DNA of 64,000 nt from Lacrimispora xylanolytica (GCF_026723765.1 NZ_CP113524.1:3395001-3459000), one strand, 5' to 3'. Shown: positions 50,950-60,391, counted from the first letter of the stretch. A program made the numbers and translations. The notes: a model not told the origin generated them from the sequence alone.

Positions 50950-51252
50950 CTAGTATGTCAAACCTCTTTTATCAATCTCTGCCTTATAAAGCCGATAGAT
51001 ATCCTCCTGCATATTTAAGAAGGATTTGAAGAAAATACCGTACATGAAAATTGCCATAAACTTTCTATTACGGCCTTTATCAGCTGCATTGCACAGCTTG
51101 ATTAACTGCTGGTCATTGACCTTACCTTTTTCCAGCCTTCTTCTAATGCTGTTTTGCTGAATCTTGCTCAGCATTCTTGTATACAAATTAAATAAAAGCA
51201 TAATTCCTAAGATAAACGCTATAAGCACGACTATTGAAGTTACGTTATTCAT
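50950..51252 (-). CDS. hypothetical small membrane protein
   Basis: A 100-residue protein with an N-terminal transmembrane helix (about 5-24), a basic cytosolic stretch (RRRLEKGKVNDQQLIKLCNA) and a helical C-terminus. I recognise no family. It is monocistronic, with AGGAGGGAC upstream and a hairpin downstream. Confidence 0.65.
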   Translation of the reverse strand: MNNVTSIVVLIAFILGIMLLFNLYTRMLSKIQQNSIRRRLEKGKVNDQQLIKLCNAADKGRNRKFMAIFMYGIFFKSFLNMQEDIYRLYKAEIDKRGLTY

Positions 51253-51641
51253 ATAATAGTCCCTCCTTTTTTTATCCTTGTAACAATATTTATACCATAA
51301 AATGTTAAAAAGGTAAATATTTTATCTATTTTTAATTATGAAATCATTTAACAAAATATGTTCTTTAAAACCATCAAATTTCGTTATTGTCGCATTTTAA
51401 ACAAAATTATCCCTGTTCTTATCATAAGTTTTGGAAGTATTATCCATATTATGTCTATTTTCATAAGTAGATAGTCCCATGAAGTCATATTGTAGCTGTG
51501 TAAGCTTAATAGATTGCCATATCCTTATATTCATGTTCCATTGCAAATAATCATCTCAGTGCAATGTACGTTGGTGTCACCCATCCACCTGCAATTTATA
51601 TTTAATTTGTATTTCACTCCGCAGCAAACTGTTAAGAATAA
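51253..51641. other. intergenic region, no gene recognised
   Basis: About 390 bp of AT-rich sequence upstream of the small membrane protein gene, with several runs of A and T. I see no ORF with an RBS and no known RNA motif. Confidence 0.5.
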
Positions 51642-51700
51642 AAAGAAGCCTGTCATGAAAAAGGGGAGGACTCTCCTTTTTTGCCCCGACAGGCTTCTTT
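51642..51700 (-). terminator. terminator of degV
   Basis: AAAGAAGCCTGTC (51642-51654) pairs with GACAGGCTTCTTT (51688-51700), with an inner AAAAGGGGAG/CTCCTTTTTT stem. It lies 30 bp past the degV stop, and the minus strand continues with TTATT. Confidence 0.88.
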
Positions 51701-51729
51701 CTTTTATTCAGGTATTTTAAAACGTAAAA

Positions 51730-52572
51730 TTACAGCGTCATGATGATTCCACCGTCATTGGCATATACAGTGGCAACACCAGCTGTTTCAGTAATGATCA
51801 CATCTTTGAATTCTGCTCTTTTTCTCATCTCCTGCTTTACATACTCTGCTCTCTCAGGGTTGTTGCAGTGAGCAATGGCAAGTACCTTATCTCTGGTATC
51901 ACCTGCATTCTTAACAGCGATCTCCACCATGCGTATTAAAGCTTTATTAATGCCTCTTGCCTGATCCAGCTTTATAATCACACCGGATTCTGCGCTCATA
52001 ACCGGCTTTATATTAAGAGCTGTAGCAAAGAAGGCCTGAAGTCCTGTAAGTCTGCCATTCTTTCGTAATGTATCAAGGCTTTCCAGCACAAAGTAGGTCT
52101 TCATATTCTTGATAAAGGCTCTTGCTCTTTGCTCAATTTCCTCAAATGGAAGGGCTGCCTGACAAAGAGACTGAACCAGCAGTGCAATGTTAAGCTGACC
52201 GGAAGAAGCGGAATCAGATCCTAACACTGCAATCTTTTTTCCATCGTTTCCGTGCTCTTCTTCATATAGCTTCTTACCAAGGACGGCGCTGTTGTAGCTG
52301 CCGCTTAAATGCTCGGATAAGGTAATGACGAAAACATTCTCTTCCTCACACTCATATGCCTCTTTATAAAGCTCTGGGGAAGGACAGGCAGACTTAGGTG
52401 ATTCACTGCTGTTTTTTACCAGTTCCAGAAATCTTTTCTGATCAAAGGTGTCGTCGTCAACAATCTGGTTTTCTCCCACCTGTAAGGTAAGTGGAATTAT
52501 CTGAAAGTGGGGATCCTTTTTTAAATCTGCAGTAAGATCAATGCAGCTATCCCCAATAATTTTATAATTCAT
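51730..52572 (-). CDS. DegV-family fatty-acid-binding protein
   Basis: A 280-residue cytosolic protein with the DegV fold: DSCIDLT at the N-terminus, SPKSACPSPELYKEAY, ITLSEHLSGSYNSA and the C-terminal GVATVYANDGG. DegV (FakB-like) proteins bind a fatty acid and, in Firmicutes, present it to the kinase FakA. No fakA is nearby. AGGAGGAAG precedes the start. Confidence 0.92.
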   Translation of the reverse strand: MNYKIIGDSCIDLTADLKKDPHFQIIPLTLQVGENQIVDDDTFDQKRFLELVKNSSESPKSACPSPELYKEAYECEEENVFVITLSEHLSGSYNSAVLGKKLYEEEHGNDGKKIAVLGSDSASSGQLNIALLVQSLCQAALPFEEIEQRARAFIKNMKTYFVLESLDTLRKNGRLTGLQAFFATALNIKPVMSAESGVIIKLDQARGINKALIRMVEIAVKNAGDTRDKVLAIAHCNNPERAEYVKQEMRKRAEFKDVIITETAGVATVYANDGGIIMTL

Positions 52573-52668
52573 AATTCTATTCTTCCTCCTGACACGAAAC
52601 TTATCATGTAGTATTCATTACCATATATTATAGAGAAACCCGTCACGGATGTCAATAGGATTATGGAG

Positions 52669-52710
52669 AAAAGGACCGTTACCCTTTGTTTTCCAGGGCA
52701 GCGGTCCTTT
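52669..52710 (-). terminator. terminator of htpG
   Basis: AAAGGACCG and CGGTCCTTT form the base of a hairpin with inner CCCTTTG/CAGGG pairing. It lies 24 bp past the htpG stop and is followed by T-rich sequence on the minus strand. Confidence 0.8.
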
Positions 52711-52733
52711 ATTTTTTATCATCAGTTTTGTGA

Positions 52734-54734
52734 TTAAGCTTCTGCCATCACCATCATCAGCTCGTTACTTCTTGCAATGAATTTAGTCATACGCTCAGGT
52801 GTTAAAGAACCATGGCTTAACGCTGCAAGATCATAAAGCTGCTCGCAAATGGCGTTGGTATGAGATCCTTCCTTATGGTTTAATACATACTGTACCAGCT
52901 TATTGTTATAATTAAGTACAAGAGTCTCAGTGCTGCCAAACATGGAGTTATCCATACCAGGCATGGAATACATCTTCATCATCTCTGCCATACGGCGGGA
53001 TTCTTCTGAAACGGTGATCATAGAAGATACTGCTTCATTTTTCAGCTTTTCAACCTTAACATCAAGGGTTTCTTTGCCTAACACCTTGCGGAACAGCTCA
53101 GTAAGCGCATCCACATCGGCTTTCATGGCTTCCTTATCCTCTTCACTCACTTCTTCCTTGAAGATATCGGATAAGTCAGAGTTAATGCATAAGAACTTTA
53201 CATTCTCATTCTTCTGCTCCAAGTAGCCCACAAAAGGATTGTCTATGTTCTGAGTCATGTAAACAGCATCAAGACCTGCTTCCTTAAACATGTTAACATA
53301 CTGGCTCTGTTCTTTTTCGTCTGTAATATAGAATACACTGTTTTCGTGCTTTTCTTTATTTTCTTCCAGACATTCAGCAATGGTTAAATACTTGCCTTCT
53401 AAATTTTTAAAGATAAGAGAATCATTAATCTTTTCAGCAAACTTTTCATCTTTTAAGCAGCCGAATTTGATGAATGGATTGATATCATCCCAGTATTTTT
53501 CATAGTTTTCTCTGTCTGTCTTAAACATACCGGTAAGCTTATCAGCCACCTTCTTTGTAATATAATCAGAGATTTTTTTCACAAAGCCATCGTTTTGAAG
53601 TGCGCTTCTTGATACATTAAGAGGAAGATCAGGACAATCGATGACTCCCTTTAACAGCATTAAGAACTCTGGAATGACTTCCTTAATGTTATCCGCGATA
53701 AATACCTGGCTGTTAAACAGCTTGATGGTTCCTTCCAGGCTGTCATAGTTGATGTTTAATTTCGGGAAGTAAAGAATTCCTTTTAAGTTAAATGGATAAT
53801 CCATGTTTAAATGAATCCAGAATAATGGCTCCTTATAATCATGGAATACCTTACGGTAAAATCCTTTGTACTCTTCTTCGGTACATTCATTGGGGTGCTT
53901 ATTCCAAAGAGGATTGGTATCATTCACCGGTACCGGACGTTTTGCAATTTTATACTTTTCAGTGGCTGGAGAAATTTCAACGACTACTTTTTCGCCGTTC
54001 TCATTCTCTTTTTCCTCAGTTTTAGCTTCTTCTACAATGGTCTCGATTACGGTATCTTTGTCTGTCAGCTCATCCTTTTCAATGGTCTCAAACTGAGGTT
54101 CTGCAGCTGCATTGGTCAGATAAATCTCAACCGGCATAAAGGAGCAATATTTTTCAAGAACTTCTTTTGCACGGTATTCGTTACAGAACTCAAGGCTTTC
54201 TTCGTTTAAGTAAAGCTTAATTGTGGTTCCCTGCTCTGCCTTGTCTCCGTCTACCATCTCAAATTCGGTGCCGCCGTCAGACTCCCAGTGAACTGGTTTT
54301 GCTCCATCCTTATAAGATAAGGTATCAATGGTAACCTTATCGGCAACCATGAATGCGGAATAAAATCCAAGTCCGAAATGTCCGATGATCTGCTCTTCAT
54401 TTGCCTTGTCCTTGTATTTCTCCAAGAAGTCCTGAGCTCCGGAAAATGCGATCTGATTGATATACTGATCAACCTCTTCCACAGTCATACCGATACCGTT
54501 ATCAATAAAGGTAATGGTCTTTTCATTGGGATCGGTAATTACCTGAATCTTAAATTCAAGATCCTCCGGCTTCTGCCATTCTCCCATGATCTCCAGCTTT
54601 TTCAGCTTTGTAATCGCATCGCAGCCATTGGAAACCAGCTCACGATAGAAGATGTCATGGTCAGAATACAACCATTTCTTAATAATTGGAAAGATATTCT
54701 CGCTGTTAATCGTCAAACTTCCTTTTTTCGCCAT
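52734..54734 (-). CDS. htpG: Hsp90-family chaperone HtpG
   Basis: A 666-residue cytosolic ATP-dependent chaperone. The N-terminal GHKL ATPase domain shows ELVSNGCDAITKL, DNGIGMT and IGHFGLGFYSAFMV. The middle and C-terminal domains follow in standard order (RPVPVNDTNPLWNK; LNVSRSALQND). The linker between N and middle domains is Glu/Lys-rich. A promoter and a CIRCE element lie upstream, so heat-shock control by HrcA is likely. Confidence 0.95.
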   Translation of the reverse strand: MAKKGSLTINSENIFPIIKKWLYSDHDIFYRELVSNGCDAITKLKKLEIMGEWQKPEDLEFKIQVITDPNEKTITFIDNGIGMTVEEVDQYINQIAFSGAQDFLEKYKDKANEEQIIGHFGLGFYSAFMVADKVTIDTLSYKDGAKPVHWESDGGTEFEMVDGDKAEQGTTIKLYLNEESLEFCNEYRAKEVLEKYCSFMPVEIYLTNAAAEPQFETIEKDELTDKDTVIETIVEEAKTEEKENENGEKVVVEISPATEKYKIAKRPVPVNDTNPLWNKHPNECTEEEYKGFYRKVFHDYKEPLFWIHLNMDYPFNLKGILYFPKLNINYDSLEGTIKLFNSQVFIADNIKEVIPEFLMLLKGVIDCPDLPLNVSRSALQNDGFVKKISDYITKKVADKLTGMFKTDRENYEKYWDDINPFIKFGCLKDEKFAEKINDSLIFKNLEGKYLTIAECLEENKEKHENSVFYITDEKEQSQYVNMFKEAGLDAVYMTQNIDNPFVGYLEQKNENVKFLCINSDLSDIFKEEVSEEDKEAMKADVDALTELFRKVLGKETLDVKVEKLKNEAVSSMITVSEESRRMAEMMKMYSMPGMDNSMFGSTETLVLNYNNKLVQYVLNHKEGSHTNAICEQLYDLAALSHGSLTPERMTKFIARSNELMMVMAEA

Positions 54735-54816
54735 TTCGGAACACTCCTCACTCTCTTTTTTTCTATTTTAGTTCCATGAATTCATGGAATTCTCTCAATA
54801 TTTGCCTGCAAAGAGT

Positions 54817-54845
54817 ATTTTAATACGCAGTCTAAAAAATGTCAA
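54817..54845 (-). promoter_or_regulatory. htpG promoter
   Basis: On the minus strand TTGACA (54840-54845) and TAAAAT (54817-54822) with a 17-bp spacer, about 85 bp upstream of the htpG start. Confidence 0.75.
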
Positions 54846-54852
54846 TAGAAAA

Positions 54853-54879
54853 TTAGCACTCATTTAAAATGAGTGCTAA
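54853..54879. promoter_or_regulatory. CIRCE element (HrcA operator)
   Basis: TTAGCACTC-N9-GAGTGCTAA, a perfect match to the CIRCE inverted repeat. It sits 7 bp upstream of the htpG -35 box and just past the stop of the DUF5721 gene, so htpG is the expected target. Confidence 0.95.
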
Positions 54880-54884
54880 TAATA

Positions 54885-55382
54885 TTATTCTTCTACAAAT
54901 GGTATCTCGTTTTTCTTTAAAAAACTTTTAAAACCTTCATCCCATTCTTCATCAAGTGTCTTGTCCAAAGTGAACACAGAGACAGAAGTTCCTGTAATAC
55001 AGGTCAGCTTTTCTTCCTCATAGCGGATATTGACATACAGTCCCTTTACCTGTTCTTTGGGAAATCCGATTCTTCTTGCAGAGAGAAAACGCTCTGTCCC
55101 CTCTTCCGGCATCAATAGGATAATGCGAAAGCTTACTGGCAGCCGCTTCCCCTTAATCAGGGAGAAGCAAAACGGCTTTAGGGTGGACCAGGAGGAATAG
55201 GTTCCTATCTTCTGCTCCTCCAGCTCCTCCTGGGAATAGTATCCACTTTTAATGGTTCCGTCTATGGTAAATGTATTATAGGTCGAAATAGATGCCTCCT
55301 TGATCAGGAAGCGGTCAAATACTTCCCCTACAAAAAGCTTGGAGGTAAAGGATTTAATATCCTCAATTTTTACTGAAATCAT
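54885..55382 (-). CDS. DUF5721 family protein
   Basis: A 165-residue protein matching the clostridial DUF5721 family in its pattern: MISVKIEDIKSFTSKLFVGE, then FDRFLIKEASISTYNTFTID, and a C-terminal LDEEWDEGFKSFLKKNEIPF. It has no signal peptide or membrane helix. Function is unknown. The start at 55382 follows GGGAG by 9 nt; 55397 is an alternative. Confidence 0.75.
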   Translation of the reverse strand: MISVKIEDIKSFTSKLFVGEVFDRFLIKEASISTYNTFTIDGTIKSGYYSQEELEEQKIGTYSSWSTLKPFCFSLIKGKRLPVSFRIILLMPEEGTERFLSARRIGFPKEQVKGLYVNIRYEEEKLTCITGTSVSVFTLDKTLDEEWDEGFKSFLKKNEIPFVEE

Positions 55383-55536
55383 TTCATAATCTCCCATTCA
55401 TGATTGTTCTTTGTTTAATATACAACGGATTCCAAACCTCTGTCAACGAAGGATTCCAAACCTTCCATTTCTGTGTTATAATAGAAAGATAAGTTTCGCT
55501 CTGGAAACAAAAAGTAGTAAGAAAAGAGGATAACAT

Positions 55537-56823
55537 ATGAATACCATCAAAGAGTTAGAAGCCCTGATTGCAGCATCCGTTTCTCCTTATCATTGCATTA
55601 TGGCATCTTCCAAACAGTTAAAAGACGCAGGCTTTAAAGAACTGCCTCTCTCCGCTTCCTGGAAGTTGAAAAAAGGTGAATCCTACTATATAAATGTTTT
55701 TGATTCCTCCCTGATTGCATTTACCGTGGGAGAAAATCTTACCGATACTCCCTCCCTTCGTCTGGCAGCGGCTCATACGGACTGGCCCTGTTTAAAGGTA
55801 AAGCCGTCTCCTGAGTTGACTTCCTTAGACTATGGAAAATTAAACGTGGAGGTTTATGGCGGACCTCTTCTTAATACCTGGTTTGACCGTCCCCTTTCCA
55901 TGGCTGGAAAGGTGTCTGTGATGGGTAAATCCGTGATGGAGCCAAAGACTATTTTTGTTGACTTCGCTCGTCCCATTATCACGGTACCAAGTCTTGCCAT
56001 TCACATGAACAGAGAGGCAAATAATGGCGTGCCCATTAATGCACAGGTGGATATGCTGCCTATTATTACACTGATCAAAGATAAATTAAATCAGAAAGAC
56101 TTTTTCCTTCATGCTCTGGCAAAAGAAGCGGGAGTCAGTAAGGAAGATATCCTGGATTATGAAATCTATGTTTACAGCCGGGAAGCCGGGGACTTACTTG
56201 GTTTACACGATGAGTTCTTTTCCGCTCCCCGTCTGGATAACATAACCTCTGTCCATGCATGTTTAAATGCAATCATAGAAGCTCCCTGTAAAGAAGGAAT
56301 TCATGCGATTGCTTTATATGACAACGAAGAGATTGGAAGCAGTACAAAGCAGGGCGCAGCTTCTGCCATGACAGAACATGTCCTTGAAAAGATATATTTA
56401 TCCTTAGGATATACAAGAGAAACCTTCTTAAACGGCCTTTTAAGCGGTTTTCTGCTTTCCATGGATGTGGCTCACGCATTCCACCCAAACCATGGGGAAA
56501 AATGCGACATTAAAAATCAGATTGTCATGGGGGATGGCGTTGCTATCAAGCTTGCTGCCAGTCAGTCTTACGCTACGGATGCCTCAAGCACCGGAGTTAT
56601 TGAAGGCATCTGCCGAACCAATGACATACCGTATAAGAAATTCTCTAACCGCTCCGACATGAGAGGTGGCTCCACGTTAGGCAGCATTTCCTCTGCCCTT
56701 TTGACCATGCGCACCGTAGATGTAGGTGTTCCTATGCTTGCCATGCATTCAGCCAGAGAGCTTATGGGCACCCATGACCAGGCTGCACTTGTAAAACTTG
56801 CCACTGAATTCTTTAAAGCTTAA
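55537..56823 (+). CDS. apeB: M18-family aspartyl aminopeptidase
   Basis: A 428-residue zinc aminopeptidase. The M18 metal and catalytic motifs are AAAHTDWPCLK, FSAPRLDN, ALYDNEEIGS and MRGGSTLG, in the usual order. It is a cytosolic, dodecameric enzyme releasing acidic or neutral N-terminal residues. AAGAGGAT precedes the start. It diverges from the DUF5721 gene. Confidence 0.92.
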   Translation: MNTIKELEALIAASVSPYHCIMASSKQLKDAGFKELPLSASWKLKKGESYYINVFDSSLIAFTVGENLTDTPSLRLAAAHTDWPCLKVKPSPELTSLDYGKLNVEVYGGPLLNTWFDRPLSMAGKVSVMGKSVMEPKTIFVDFARPIITVPSLAIHMNREANNGVPINAQVDMLPIITLIKDKLNQKDFFLHALAKEAGVSKEDILDYEIYVYSREAGDLLGLHDEFFSAPRLDNITSVHACLNAIIEAPCKEGIHAIALYDNEEIGSSTKQGAASAMTEHVLEKIYLSLGYTRETFLNGLLSGFLLSMDVAHAFHPNHGEKCDIKNQIVMGDGVAIKLAASQSYATDASSTGVIEGICRTNDIPYKKFSNRSDMRGGSTLGSISSALLTMRTVDVGVPMLAMHSARELMGTHDQAALVKLATEFFKA

Positions 56824-56850
56824 AACAGAAACAATATCGATACAAAATAA

Positions 56851-56893
56851 GGGTCTGCCGCAGGAAGTAATTCGTGTGACAGACCCTTTATTA
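56851..56893 (+). terminator. terminator of the M18 aminopeptidase gene
   Basis: GGGTCTG (56851-56857) pairs with CAGACCC (56880-56886), with partial inner pairing, followed by TTTATTA. Confidence 0.7.
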
Positions 56894-56895
56894 TA

Positions 56896-57045
56896 TCATT
56901 TCTTAGATATCTTGTTCGTTAAGAACAAAGTTGGAATGAGTAATACAAAACTAAGGACTAAGGCTAACATGAAACCATTGTGGTAGGCAGTGGTCATGAG
57001 AGAAATTGTTGGTACAAAGGAAAAGCTATTATTTGTCATTTCCAT
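56896..57045 (-). pseudogene. C-terminal fragment of a multidrug MFS transporter
   Basis: A 49-codon reading frame ending LLIPTLFLTNKISKK before its stop. The segment TTAYHNGFMLALVLSFVLL resembles the last transmembrane helix and tail of 14-helix EmrB/QacA-type transporters, whose upstream part is absent. The reading frame overlaps the end of the neighbouring small membrane protein gene by 17 bp. It may be a relic of a deleted transporter, or a very small membrane protein. Confidence 0.45.
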
Positions 57046-57265
57046 GCATAGTCTCCGGAACTACTTCCCGGCTTGTTTCCAAAGGCTGATTGGAGGTCCG
57101 GCTTCCTTCCCAATAGCGGTAACCATAAACTCCTCCGGCTATGACACCTACAAACAGAATCAGTACAAACAAAAACAGCATGAACCCTCCAAAAATTTCC
57201 CGCCCACGGCTTTGTCTGCGCCTTCGGCTGTGGCTTCTTCTACGAATGGTATCTCTCTGGCTCAT
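57029..57265 (-). CDS. hypothetical basic single-helix membrane protein
   Basis: A 78-residue protein. The N-terminus is strongly basic (RRRSHSRRRRQSRGRE), followed by a transmembrane helix (about residues 27-49) and a short extracellular tail. It is the last gene of the PrsA-like/HAD/Maf cluster. The ATG at 57265 is preferred; a TTG at 57295 would overlap the upstream gene by 4 bp. No family recognised. Confidence 0.6.
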   Translation of the reverse strand: MSQRDTIRRRSHSRRRRQSRGREIFGGFMLFLFVLILFVGVIAGGVYGYRYWEGSRTSNQPLETSREVVPETMHGNDK

Positions 57266-57291
57266 TTGCTTTCTGCCGTCCTTTCTTTTTA

Positions 57292-58281
57292 TCAATCCGT
57301 TACATATTTTTTGTAAATTTCAAAAAAATTAGTAGTCGTGGTCTTATCTTCCTTGGAGAACCTGACATCCTTCCATATCTCATTGCTGAAGGTCACAGGA
57401 TTTTCCTCTTTATATTTATTATAAATCTGGTCAAAGGCTTCTTTTTTCCGTTTCCGGTACAATCCGGCTTTTCTTTCCTGGGTAGCTGTCTCATCATAAT
57501 CATCGACGCATTTGATAAGGTAAAACCTTCCATTATCTTCCACTACAGGGCTGATTTCTCCTTCTAACAAGGCAAATGCAGCCTCTTCATAGGCCTTGGA
57601 CACCTCTCCTCTTCCAATATGGCGTTCCATTGTCTCCTCTATGGAATGCTCTCTTGCCAGGGCAGAAAAATCAGCTCCCTCAGCCGTTGTAAGGGACAGA
57701 ACCTGATCCGCCTGGGTCTTGTCTGTGAGAACGATCTGGTCTACGATAATGACCTTTGCTTCACTGTCACTGATTTCCAGATTCATATCCTTCGTTAATT
57801 CAGTCACCACCTTATTGGACAGGTAATATTGCTCGTACATGCTGTGGACATCTTCTTCTGTAATTCCCATATAGGCAATGTCTTCTTTTGTCAGGGATCC
57901 AAAGTATTCATCCGATGCCTTACGCACCTTTTCTTTCTCACTGCTGGTAAGGGTGACTCCCTTACTCTCTGCAAGAAGATTCATCATCTTCATCTCCTGG
58001 AGAAATTCTTTTACCTGCTCTATGAGATAGGTTTCAAAATTCTGATCTCCGGGCAGGTCTATGCCCCAAATCTGGCTGGTATATATTTGTTGGTACCGGT
58101 TTCTCTCCGTTGCCAGGATGATCATGGATTGAGGCAGTGTATATGCCTTCGTCTCCGCAATCTCAGAAACAATGGGGATATCTGCCTTACAACCGGTAAG
58201 CAGGGCAATAAGTGCCAAAACTGCCAGGAATATCCTTCCTCTTGGTTTTTTTTCACCTTTCACGTGCTTCCCTCTTTCCAT
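57292..58281 (-). CDS. PrsA-like peptidyl-prolyl isomerase lipoprotein
   Basis: A 329-residue lipoprotein with a lipobox LLTGC (Cys31). It has a SurA-N/PrsA-type helical chaperone region (about 90-175) and a parvulin-like PPIase domain (about 176-270, with QIVLTDKTQADQVLSL and ALLEGEISPVVEDNGRFYLI). It should assist folding of exported proteins at the outer face of the membrane. Its start overlaps the end of the HAD gene region with only 1 nt between; GTG at 58260 with AGAGGG upstream is an alternative start. Confidence 0.85.
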   Translation of the reverse strand: MERGKHVKGEKKPRGRIFLAVLALIALLTGCKADIPIVSEIAETKAYTLPQSMIILATERNRYQQIYTSQIWGIDLPGDQNFETYLIEQVKEFLQEMKMMNLLAESKGVTLTSSEKEKVRKASDEYFGSLTKEDIAYMGITEEDVHSMYEQYYLSNKVVTELTKDMNLEISDSEAKVIIVDQIVLTDKTQADQVLSLTTAEGADFSALAREHSIEETMERHIGRGEVSKAYEEAAFALLEGEISPVVEDNGRFYLIKCVDDYDETATQERKAGLYRKRKKEAFDQIYNKYKEENPVTFSNEIWKDVRFSKEDKTTTTNFFEIYKKYVTD

Positions 58282-58282
58282 G

Positions 58283-59068
58283 CTACAACAGCAGCTTCAG
58301 TATTTTTAACACTCCGTCATTGATATTTATATCGGTACGGAACCTGGCCGCATTCTTTACTTCTTCTCTGGCATTTCCTACTGCAAAGCTGTAGTATGCC
58401 TGGCTCATCATCTCAATATCATTTAACTGGTCTCCAAAGACCATGGTCTCTTCGGGTTTGATCATCAGACTGTCCTGAAGAAGCTTTACTGCCTGCCCCT
58501 TATTGATTCCAGGCTTCATGCAATCCATCCACATCTCTCCTGCAATGGTAATCTTAAGACGGTCTGCAAATCTGGCCCTAAGCTCCACGGTATGGGCTTC
58601 CACCTCAGATTTACGGTACACAGATACCTTTATAAATTCCGAATCCACCTTGGTCAAATCATCCACCTGCTGAACCTGAAACTTATATCCATGGATCAGC
58701 CAGTCTAAGATCTCCTGATCCCTGGTTTCCACATACACCACATCAGGTCCGCTTAACATAAGCTCCAGCCCTTCTGTGCGACGTACCTCCTGAATCATAT
58801 CCATAACCGTCTGTCTCTCAATGGTATTTAGAAATAGATTTCTACCGTGACAGCCTACATAGGCTCCGTTATCCGACAAATAAAATATTTTTTCCTTCAC
58901 AGGCTGAAAGATAGATTCAATGCTCACCCACTGGCGTCCACTGGCGGCGGCAAACTGAATTCCCTTAGCCCGCAGTTTTAATATTACATCAAAAATCTCC
59001 GGATTGATTTTATGGCTTCCGTCAGGCACCAAAGTTCCGTCAATATCTGATACAATCAGCTTAATCAT
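58283..59068 (-). CDS. Cof-type HAD-IIB family phosphatase
   Basis: A 261-residue sugar-phosphate or nucleotide phosphatase of the HAD superfamily. Motif I is SDIDGTLV, motif II ASGRQW, motif III INKGQAVKLL, and motif IV MVFGDQLNDIEM. The substrate is unknown. The start at 59068 follows AGGAGG. It sits in a tight cluster with Maf and the PrsA-like protein. Confidence 0.9.
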   Translation of the reverse strand: MIKLIVSDIDGTLVPDGSHKINPEIFDVILKLRAKGIQFAAASGRQWVSIESIFQPVKEKIFYLSDNGAYVGCHGRNLFLNTIERQTVMDMIQEVRRTEGLELMLSGPDVVYVETRDQEILDWLIHGYKFQVQQVDDLTKVDSEFIKVSVYRKSEVEAHTVELRARFADRLKITIAGEMWMDCMKPGINKGQAVKLLQDSLMIKPEETMVFGDQLNDIEMMSQAYYSFAVGNAREEVKNAARFRTDININDGVLKILKLLL

Positions 59069-59078
59069 GACAATCCTC

Positions 59079-59660
59079 CTATTCAAGCATTCCTTTTATC
59101 TCCTGAAACACTCGTCCTACTGGCAATCCTACTACATTATTGTAATCGCCGTCAATCCCTTTGACAAAAGCCGCAAAATTCCCCTGGATTCCATAGGCTC
59201 CTGCCTTATCCATTGGCTCCTCACTAAAGGCATACGTCTTTATCTCTTCTTCTGACATGGGATATAGGGTCACATCTGTTTTTTCCACAAAGGTCTTTAC
59301 CTTCTTCTCCGTTTGTCCACAATAAATTAAGGTGACGCCGGTATAAACCTGATGATCTCTTCCCTGGAGCATGGAAATCATGCGGTAAGCATCCTCATGG
59401 CTGACAGGTTTTAATAAAATCTGCTGGTCCATGGCGACTACGGTGTCAGCGCCTATAACAAGAGTACCTGGTTCCTGGTGCTTAGCCACATCCTGGGCTT
59501 TCTGGCTGGAAAGCTCAGAAACCACGGCCTCAGGTATGGAAGAGGTAACCTTTTCTTCTAAGGTACTTGGCTCAATCAAAGGGGTAAGCCCGATCTGGGC
59601 AAGAAGTTCTCTCCTACGCGGAGAAGCAGATGCCAGCACAAGTTTTTTCATTTGTTTCAT
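59079..59660 (-). CDS. maf: Maf-family nucleotide pyrophosphatase
   Basis: A 193-residue protein with the Maf signature LASASPRRRELL and the conserved IGADTVVAMD, VYTGVTLI and GAYGIQG. Maf proteins hydrolyse dTTP/UTP and modified nucleotides and affect septum formation. The ATG at 59660 is chosen from AGGGAGG upstream. It overlaps the end of no neighbour but is 10 bp from the HAD gene, so one transcript is likely. Confidence 0.92.
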   Translation of the reverse strand: MKQMKKLVLASASPRRRELLAQIGLTPLIEPSTLEEKVTSSIPEAVVSELSSQKAQDVAKHQEPGTLVIGADTVVAMDQQILLKPVSHEDAYRMISMLQGRDHQVYTGVTLIYCGQTEKKVKTFVEKTDVTLYPMSEEEIKTYAFSEEPMDKAGAYGIQGNFAAFVKGIDGDYNNVVGLPVGRVFQEIKGMLE

Positions 59661-59722
59661 ATCCATCCTCCCTGTTTTTAAACGAACAAATAAGCGGGAC
59701 CCGAATCGAATCCCGCCATTCA

Positions 59723-60286
59723 TTAATATACTTTCAAACGACCAATCATAGTTGCATCGTCTTCGTCACAAGATGACTTAAGCTGCAGTCTCATGGTGTA
59801 AATAAAGTCGGCGATGTAGAATGCCAAAAGGCTTAATGCCACCATTCGCTCCAGACCTTCCGGAACCACTCCTGCCATCTGGCTTACAAAGCCATCCAGG
59901 AACCGGAAATAAAAGATACCTAAAAATCCCCAGGCAACACTGCTTTCCAAACAGATAATGCCCTTGTAGTTAAATGGTTTTCTGCTGTAATCCCACCAGA
60001 AGGAACCAAACAGTTTAATCATCATTCTTGCCGTAATGAGCTCCATGGTCGTAGCCATTAACGTTGTTGCAATGTAAAGTAGAATAAGATTATCAGAAAG
60101 AGGCTTTAGAAGAATCATGGCTCCCATGGCACCGAATCCATATATAATACAGAAGGGACCATGTCCAAAACCGCGATTGATCACTGGCCTTTTATTTTCA
60201 TAACTGAGTACTACACATTCAAGAAGGTATCCAAGAAAGCTGAACAGGAAAAAACATATGATCCTGTGATAAATCGTCATACCCAT
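59723..60286 (-). CDS. putative ABC-transporter permease (CmpB-type) membrane protein
   Basis: A 187-residue membrane protein with about five helices. The pattern FLFSFLGYLLECVVLS, NRGFGHGPFCIIYGFGAM, ITARMMIKLFGSFWWDYS is that of the ABC_trans_CmpB family common in clostridia. No ATPase is adjacent and function is unproven. ATG 60286 is 4 nt after GGAGG; ATG 60280 is 10 nt after it and equally possible. Confidence 0.85.
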   Translation of the reverse strand: MGMTIYHRIICFFLFSFLGYLLECVVLSYENKRPVINRGFGHGPFCIIYGFGAMGAMILLKPLSDNLILLYIATTLMATTMELITARMMIKLFGSFWWDYSRKPFNYKGIICLESSVAWGFLGIFYFRFLDGFVSQMAGVVPEGLERMVALSLLAFYIADFIYTMRLQLKSSCDEDDATMIGRLKVY

Positions 60287-60391
60287 TTTACCTCCAAATT
60301 TGACAATTTTTGAACTTGTTAAAGTATAATATGGATATCTTAAGAAATCAAGGTCTAATTTCTTACGATTCACGGAAACAATTCTGTTTAT

